DNA from: Bacteroidota bacterium
GTDB taxonomy: Bacteria > Bacteroidota > Ignavibacteria > Tepidaquicellales > Tepidaquicellaceae
Assembly: GCA_003519545.1 (NCBI GenBank)
Contig: DOWN01000127.1
Span: forward strand, 1-7,923
Direction: 5' to 3'
DNA: 7,923 nucleotides
Under the pieces are notes generated by a model. That model made no database searches and was not told where the DNA came from. It worked only from the letters and a program-made list of their open reading frames with translations. Below, one piece after another: positions 4,544 through 7,923 of the stretch. Position 1 is the stretch's first letter. Each line of letters begins with the position of its first letter. Made by a program: the position numbers and the translations under genes.

Positions 4544-6823
4544 ATGTTAGGTAAATTTCTCATATATTCTGCAACTATTTGTGCAGTGCTTTCGATTGTA
4601 TCTTTTCTATTGGTACATTTCGGAAAAGAAAAATTTTTAAAATTCGGCAGGACTTTTTATAACATTGCTGCGGCTAGTGTTATAGGTGCTTCTGCCTTTT
4701 TGCTTTTTATAATTCTTGACCACCAGTTTCAATATACTTACGTTTGGGAACAAAGCAATCGTGAACTCGGGCTTGCTCTTTTAATTTCTACTTTCTATTC
4801 CGGACAGGAAGGAAGTTTTATGCTTTGGACTTTTATGACTGCGGTTATCGGAATTTTTCTTATGAGGTATCTTGGCAAAGGCGACAGACTTGAACCTCAA
4901 GTTATGGCTGTCTTTTCTCTTGTGCTTGGATTTCTTACATTTATTCTCATTCTAAAATCACCTTTTAATTATGTCTGGGATTCTTTTGCAGGTGAAGTTG
5001 AATATGGTTTTATACCGCAAGATGGTCGCGGTTTAAACCCATTGTTACAAAATTTCTGGATGTCCATTCACCCCCCTACTTTATTTGTTGGCTTTTCTTC
5101 AATGGCTGTTCCTTTCTGTTTTGCTGTTGCTACGTTGATGAAAAACAGATATAAAGACTGGATTAACTTCGCTTTACCCTGGTTATTATTCAGCGGTGGA
5201 ATTTTAGGTCTTGGTATTATGATGGGTGGTTACTGGGCTTATGGTGTTCTTGGTTGGGGTGGATACTGGGCTTGGGATCCTGTTGAAAATTCTTCATTCA
5301 TTCCTTGGCTGATTATTGTAGCGGCTATACACACTATGGTTGCACAAAAAAGAACAGGCGGGTATAAAAAAACAAATCTAATACTTTGTATCTCTGCTTA
5401 TCTTCTCGTTTTATATTCAACTTTTCTTACACGAAGCGGAATTCTCGGTGATTCATCTGTTCACTCTTTTGTTGATCCGGGTCAGGAAGTTTATTTATCT
5501 CTTATAGTTTTTATATCATCTTTTATATTAATTTCTTTACTTGCATTCATTTTAAGATTTAAAGAATTAAAAAATTTAAATGCCGAGCCAAACAAACTCT
5601 TAACAAGAGAGTCTGCTTTGTTTGTCGGTGCTTTAACTCTATGTGCTTCTGCTATTGTTATACTTGCAGGAACAAGTTGGCCCATTATTGCAAAGGGTTC
5701 AATTGATATAGAGTTTTATAATAAGATGAATTTACCAATCGCCATTATGATAGCATTCATTAATGGTATGAGTTTACTTTTAAAATGGAAAACTTCCGAT
5801 GAAAAAACTTTTTTCAAAGGATTAATTTTTCCTTTAATCCTTGCTTCAATTGTAACAGTCGGATTAGTTATTGTAGGTGTGAGAGATTTTCTGTTTGCAA
5901 TTTTTGCTCTTGCGGCTTTATTCTCATTCTTTGTTAATGCTGAAATTGCAGTGAGAGTATTCAAAAAACAAAGAGATAATGTCGGTGCTTATATTGCTCA
6001 CATTGGTTTGGCTTTGCTCTTTCTTGGTATTATCGCATCATCTAAATACAGTAAAGATGAAAATATAACTCTTGAAATTAATAAACCCGTTAGTGCTTTC
6101 GGTTATACTATGACATACATAGGGGCAAGCACTTTTGAAGATCCTAATAATAGAAAAGATACTAAATATCATTTCAATATATTACTTGAAAAAGACGGTA
6201 AAGAAATGGTGCTGAAACCTGTAATGTATTACAGCAGTTTCTCAGAAGGTGTTATGAAAAATCCGGATATCGCAAACTTCAGCACTAAAGATTTATACAT
6301 CTCTCCTATGGGACTTGTTGAACCGGAGGTATTTGGTGATACTGATATGGTGGTTTTCAAAAAAGGTGAGATAAAACAAATCGGTGATGTTAATGTGGAG
6401 TTTATTGATTTTGATATGGGAAATATGACACCGGGTGGCGAAGAAATTCAATCGGGGAATTTTGAAATTGGTGCTAAAATAAAAGTTAAAGATTCTAAAT
6501 ATACCGAAACACTTCTTCCTAAAATTAAATATGTTGAAGGAAATCCTGAATATTTTGAAACCAAAATGTCAGGAAATAGTAATTATAGTTTTTATTTTGT
6601 TAAAATGAATATAGTCGGTGAAGATCAGGGAGGTGCAACTGCCACTCTTGCTATAGTTGATAACAGAACAAAACAACCTAAAGAAGGTGATGTGACCGCT
6701 GAGTCATTAATTATAAATGCTTCAATAAAACCATTCATTAATATTCTTTGGGCAGGAACTATAATTCTTGTAATGGGATTTTTTATTTCAATTATTAAAA
6801 GAAAAAAAGAAATTGTTAGTTGA
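4544..6823 (+). CDS. ccmF: CcmF cytochrome c heme lyase subunit
   Basis: Large inner-membrane WWD-family protein that takes heme from holo-CcmE and attaches it to apocytochrome c. The protein has 759 residues and about 14-15 membrane segments. Motifs in order are YSGQEGSFMLW (85-95), NPLLQNFWMSIHPPTLFVGF (165-184), the WWD motif WGGYWAWDPVENSS (238-251), FLTRSGILGDSSVHSF (294-309) and GAYIAHIGLALLFLGI (481-496). The four histidines important in E. coli CcmF appear to be kept: His176 and His307 near the WWD heme site, His263 and His486 as the likely ligands of the stable heme b. After His486 comes a long extracytoplasmic domain (about 500-730) and one last membrane helix (about 731-750). That domain makes the protein roughly 110 residues longer than E. 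coli CcmF (about 647). The ATG lies three bases after ccmE. The gene ends TGA-TAA, 15 bases before folC. Confidence 0.95.
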   Translation: MLGKFLIYSATICAVLSIVSFLLVHFGKEKFLKFGRTFYNIAAASVIGASAFLLFIILDHQFQYTYVWEQSNRELGLALLISTFYSGQEGSFMLWTFMTAVIGIFLMRYLGKGDRLEPQVMAVFSLVLGFLTFILILKSPFNYVWDSFAGEVEYGFIPQDGRGLNPLLQNFWMSIHPPTLFVGFSSMAVPFCFAVATLMKNRYKDWINFALPWLLFSGGILGLGIMMGGYWAYGVLGWGGYWAWDPVENSSFIPWLIIVAAIHTMVAQKRTGGYKKTNLILCISAYLLVLYSTFLTRSGILGDSSVHSFVDPGQEVYLSLIVFISSFILISLLAFILRFKELKNLNAEPNKLLTRESALFVGALTLCASAIVILAGTSWPIIAKGSIDIEFYNKMNLPIAIMIAFINGMSLLLKWKTSDEKTFFKGLIFPLILASIVTVGLVIVGVRDFLFAIFALAALFSFFVNAEIAVRVFKKQRDNVGAYIAHIGLALLFLGIIASSKYSKDENITLEINKPVSAFGYTMTYIGASTFEDPNNRKDTKYHFNILLEKDGKEMVLKPVMYYSSFSEGVMKNPDIANFSTKDLYISPMGLVEPEVFGDTDMVVFKKGEIKQIGDVNVEFIDFDMGNMTPGGEEIQSGNFEIGAKIKVKDSKYTETLLPKIKYVEGNPEYFETKMSGNSNYSFYFVKMNIVGEDQGGATATLAIVDNRTKQPKEGDVTAESLIINASIKPFINILWAGTIILVMGFFISIIKRKKEIVS

Positions 6824-6838
6824 TAATGCCCGCTGCTT

Positions 6839-7923
6839 TTGGTTAAAAATTTATCATATAACAATTTATTAAAATATTTATTCAGTCTTGAAAGACTTGG
6901 AATAAAATATAATTTAAACAACATAAAATATATTCTTGACTATCTCGGAAATCCGCAGAATAGTTTTAAATCAATTCACATAGCAGGTACAAACGGAAAG
7001 GGAAGTGTTTCTTCTTACTTAAATTCTATATTAATTGAATCCGGATATAAAACTGCTTTATATACATCTCCTCATATACTTGATTTTCGTGAAAGAATTT
7101 CTGTAAACGGAAAATTAATTTCAAAAAATTTTATTATCAAATTTGTAGAAAAAATAAATCCGATAATAAAAAAAATTAAGCCAAGTTTTTTTGAAGTTAC
7201 TACCGCAATGGCTTTTGAATATTTTAAATCTAAAAAAGTTGATATTGCAGTAATTGAAACAGGTCTTGGTGGTCGTCTTGATTCGACAAATGTTTTAAAT
7301 CCTTTGATTTCAATAATCACAGCAATAGGTATTGACCATACATCTTTTCTTGGGAACAGTATTGAAAAAATCACACGAGAAAAAGCAGGTATAATTAAAA
7401 AAAATTCTTTTTGTGTAACAGGCAAACTCCCAAAAAATTCTTTGGAAATTATAAAGGACAGATGTGCAAAATTAAAAACACATTTAATTAATTCCGGTAA
7501 AGAAAATCTTTTAGATAAAATAAATTTAGATATTAAAATAAGCCCTGCTTTTCAGAAGATTAATCTTAATACCGTAATGTCTTCAGTATCTGTTTTGATT
7601 TATTACTTCGGATTTAAAATTAAAAAATCTGAACTCATATCAGGAATAAAAAACGTTTCGGTTAACTCAAACTTTCACGGCAGGTTTGAACAAATCAAAA
7701 AAAATCCTTTTGTAATAATTGATGTATCTCATAATTCTCAAGCGTTGGCAAACTTAAAATCAAATCTTAAAAGTTACAGTTATGATAATCTGTTCATAAT
7801 TTTTGGTTTAATGTCTGATAAAGAAATAAAAAATTGTGTTACGGAAATTGAAAAATTAAAAGCAGAAAAAATTATTTTAACAAAGGCAGAAATTAAACGT
7901 TCTTTGAATTCTGTAGAGTTGAG
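6839..7923 (+). CDS. folC: Folylpolyglutamate/dihydrofolate synthase FolC (3' partial)
   Basis: Cytosolic Mur-ligase-family enzyme that adds glutamate to folates, and in many bacteria also to dihydropteroate, using ATP. The frame is open from 6827 to the window end, giving 361 codons from the chosen start. FolC is usually about 400-430 residues, so the C-terminal end is missing. Motifs are the P-loop GTNGKGS (50-56), TSPHILDFRERI (76-87), ETGLGGRLDSTN (140-151), GIDHTSFLG (164-172), KAGIIK (182-187, with the Lys that is carbamylated in this family), HGRFE (280-284) and DVSHN (295-299). The last replaces the more usual D(G/A)AHN but keeps Asp, His and Asn. No ATG occurs in frame before about residue 123, well past the P-loop, so the TTG at 6839 is the best start; a CTG at 6833 is possible. 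Whether it does both reactions cannot be read from the sequence. Confidence 0.93.
   Translation, partial: MVKNLSYNNLLKYLFSLERLGIKYNLNNIKYILDYLGNPQNSFKSIHIAGTNGKGSVSSYLNSILIESGYKTALYTSPHILDFRERISVNGKLISKNFIIKFVEKINPIIKKIKPSFFEVTTAMAFEYFKSKKVDIAVIETGLGGRLDSTNVLNPLISIITAIGIDHTSFLGNSIEKITREKAGIIKKNSFCVTGKLPKNSLEIIKDRCAKLKTHLINSGKENLLDKINLDIKISPAFQKINLNTVMSSVSVLIYYFGFKIKKSELISGIKNVSVNSNFHGRFEQIKKNPFVIIDVSHNSQALANLKSNLKSYSYDNLFIIFGLMSDKEIKNCVTEIEKLKAEKIILTKAEIKRSLNSVEL

Noticed and set aside
6821..6856. TGATAA and TTATCA inverted pair after ccmF as a terminator
   Set aside because: The stem is six AT-rich pairs with a loop of 24 bases and no following T-run, and the right arm lies inside folC.
7072..7425. 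Minus-strand open frame of 117 codons opposite folC, and shorter minus-strand frames elsewhere
   Set aside because: They lie antisense to strongly recognisable genes, have no family features, and arise from AT-rich codon use on the + strand.

Overview
The window is an AT-rich stretch of bacterial chromosome in which every supportable gene lies on the + strand. Eleven genes are visible, two of them cut by the window edges. Spacing runs from 4-base overlaps to 42 bases. I see no convincing rho-independent terminator and no internal promoter, so the whole window reads as one long transcription unit or part of one. Base composition, weak or absent Shine-Dalgarno sequences at most starts, and the style of the Ccm proteins suggest the Bacteroidota/Chlorobiota/Ignavibacteriota (FCB) group. 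The Ccm features behind this are a Cys-type CcmE, a CcmA with a 'TND' switch region and a very short CcmD. This placement is inference from remembered family features, not from a search.

Layout. Positions 3-212 hold the C-terminal end of an unrecognised membrane-anchored protein. Positions 228-1007 encode a BamD-like TPR lipoprotein of outer-membrane assembly. Positions 1020-1520 encode a hotdog-fold acyl-CoA thioesterase that overlaps the next gene by 4 bases. From 1517 to 6823 runs a cytochrome c maturation (System I) cluster in the order ccmA, ccmB, an unassigned TPR lipoprotein, ccmC, ccmD, ccmE, ccmF. The ccmD gene (4002-4145, 47 aa, TTG start) is easy to miss because it is short and lacks an ATG. 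The window ends inside folC (from 6839), a folylpolyglutamate/dihydrofolate synthase.

How the genes fit together. CcmA, CcmB, CcmC and CcmD would form the heme-handling ABC complex that loads heme onto the chaperone CcmE and releases it. CcmF would take heme from holo-CcmE and attach it to the apocytochrome. CcmE carries Cys instead of the classical heme-binding His (CPSKY, residues 116-120), which marks the variant System I described in archaea and some bacteria that lack CcmH. No ccmG, ccmH or ccmI lies between ccmF and folC. CcmF has an enlarged C-terminal extracytoplasmic domain, and a small TPR lipoprotein sits between ccmB and ccmC. Either could supply apocytochrome handling that CcmH/CcmI provide elsewhere, but that is a hypothesis.

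This is not a wholly new system. It is a variant cytochrome c maturation operon with a few genuinely interesting features.
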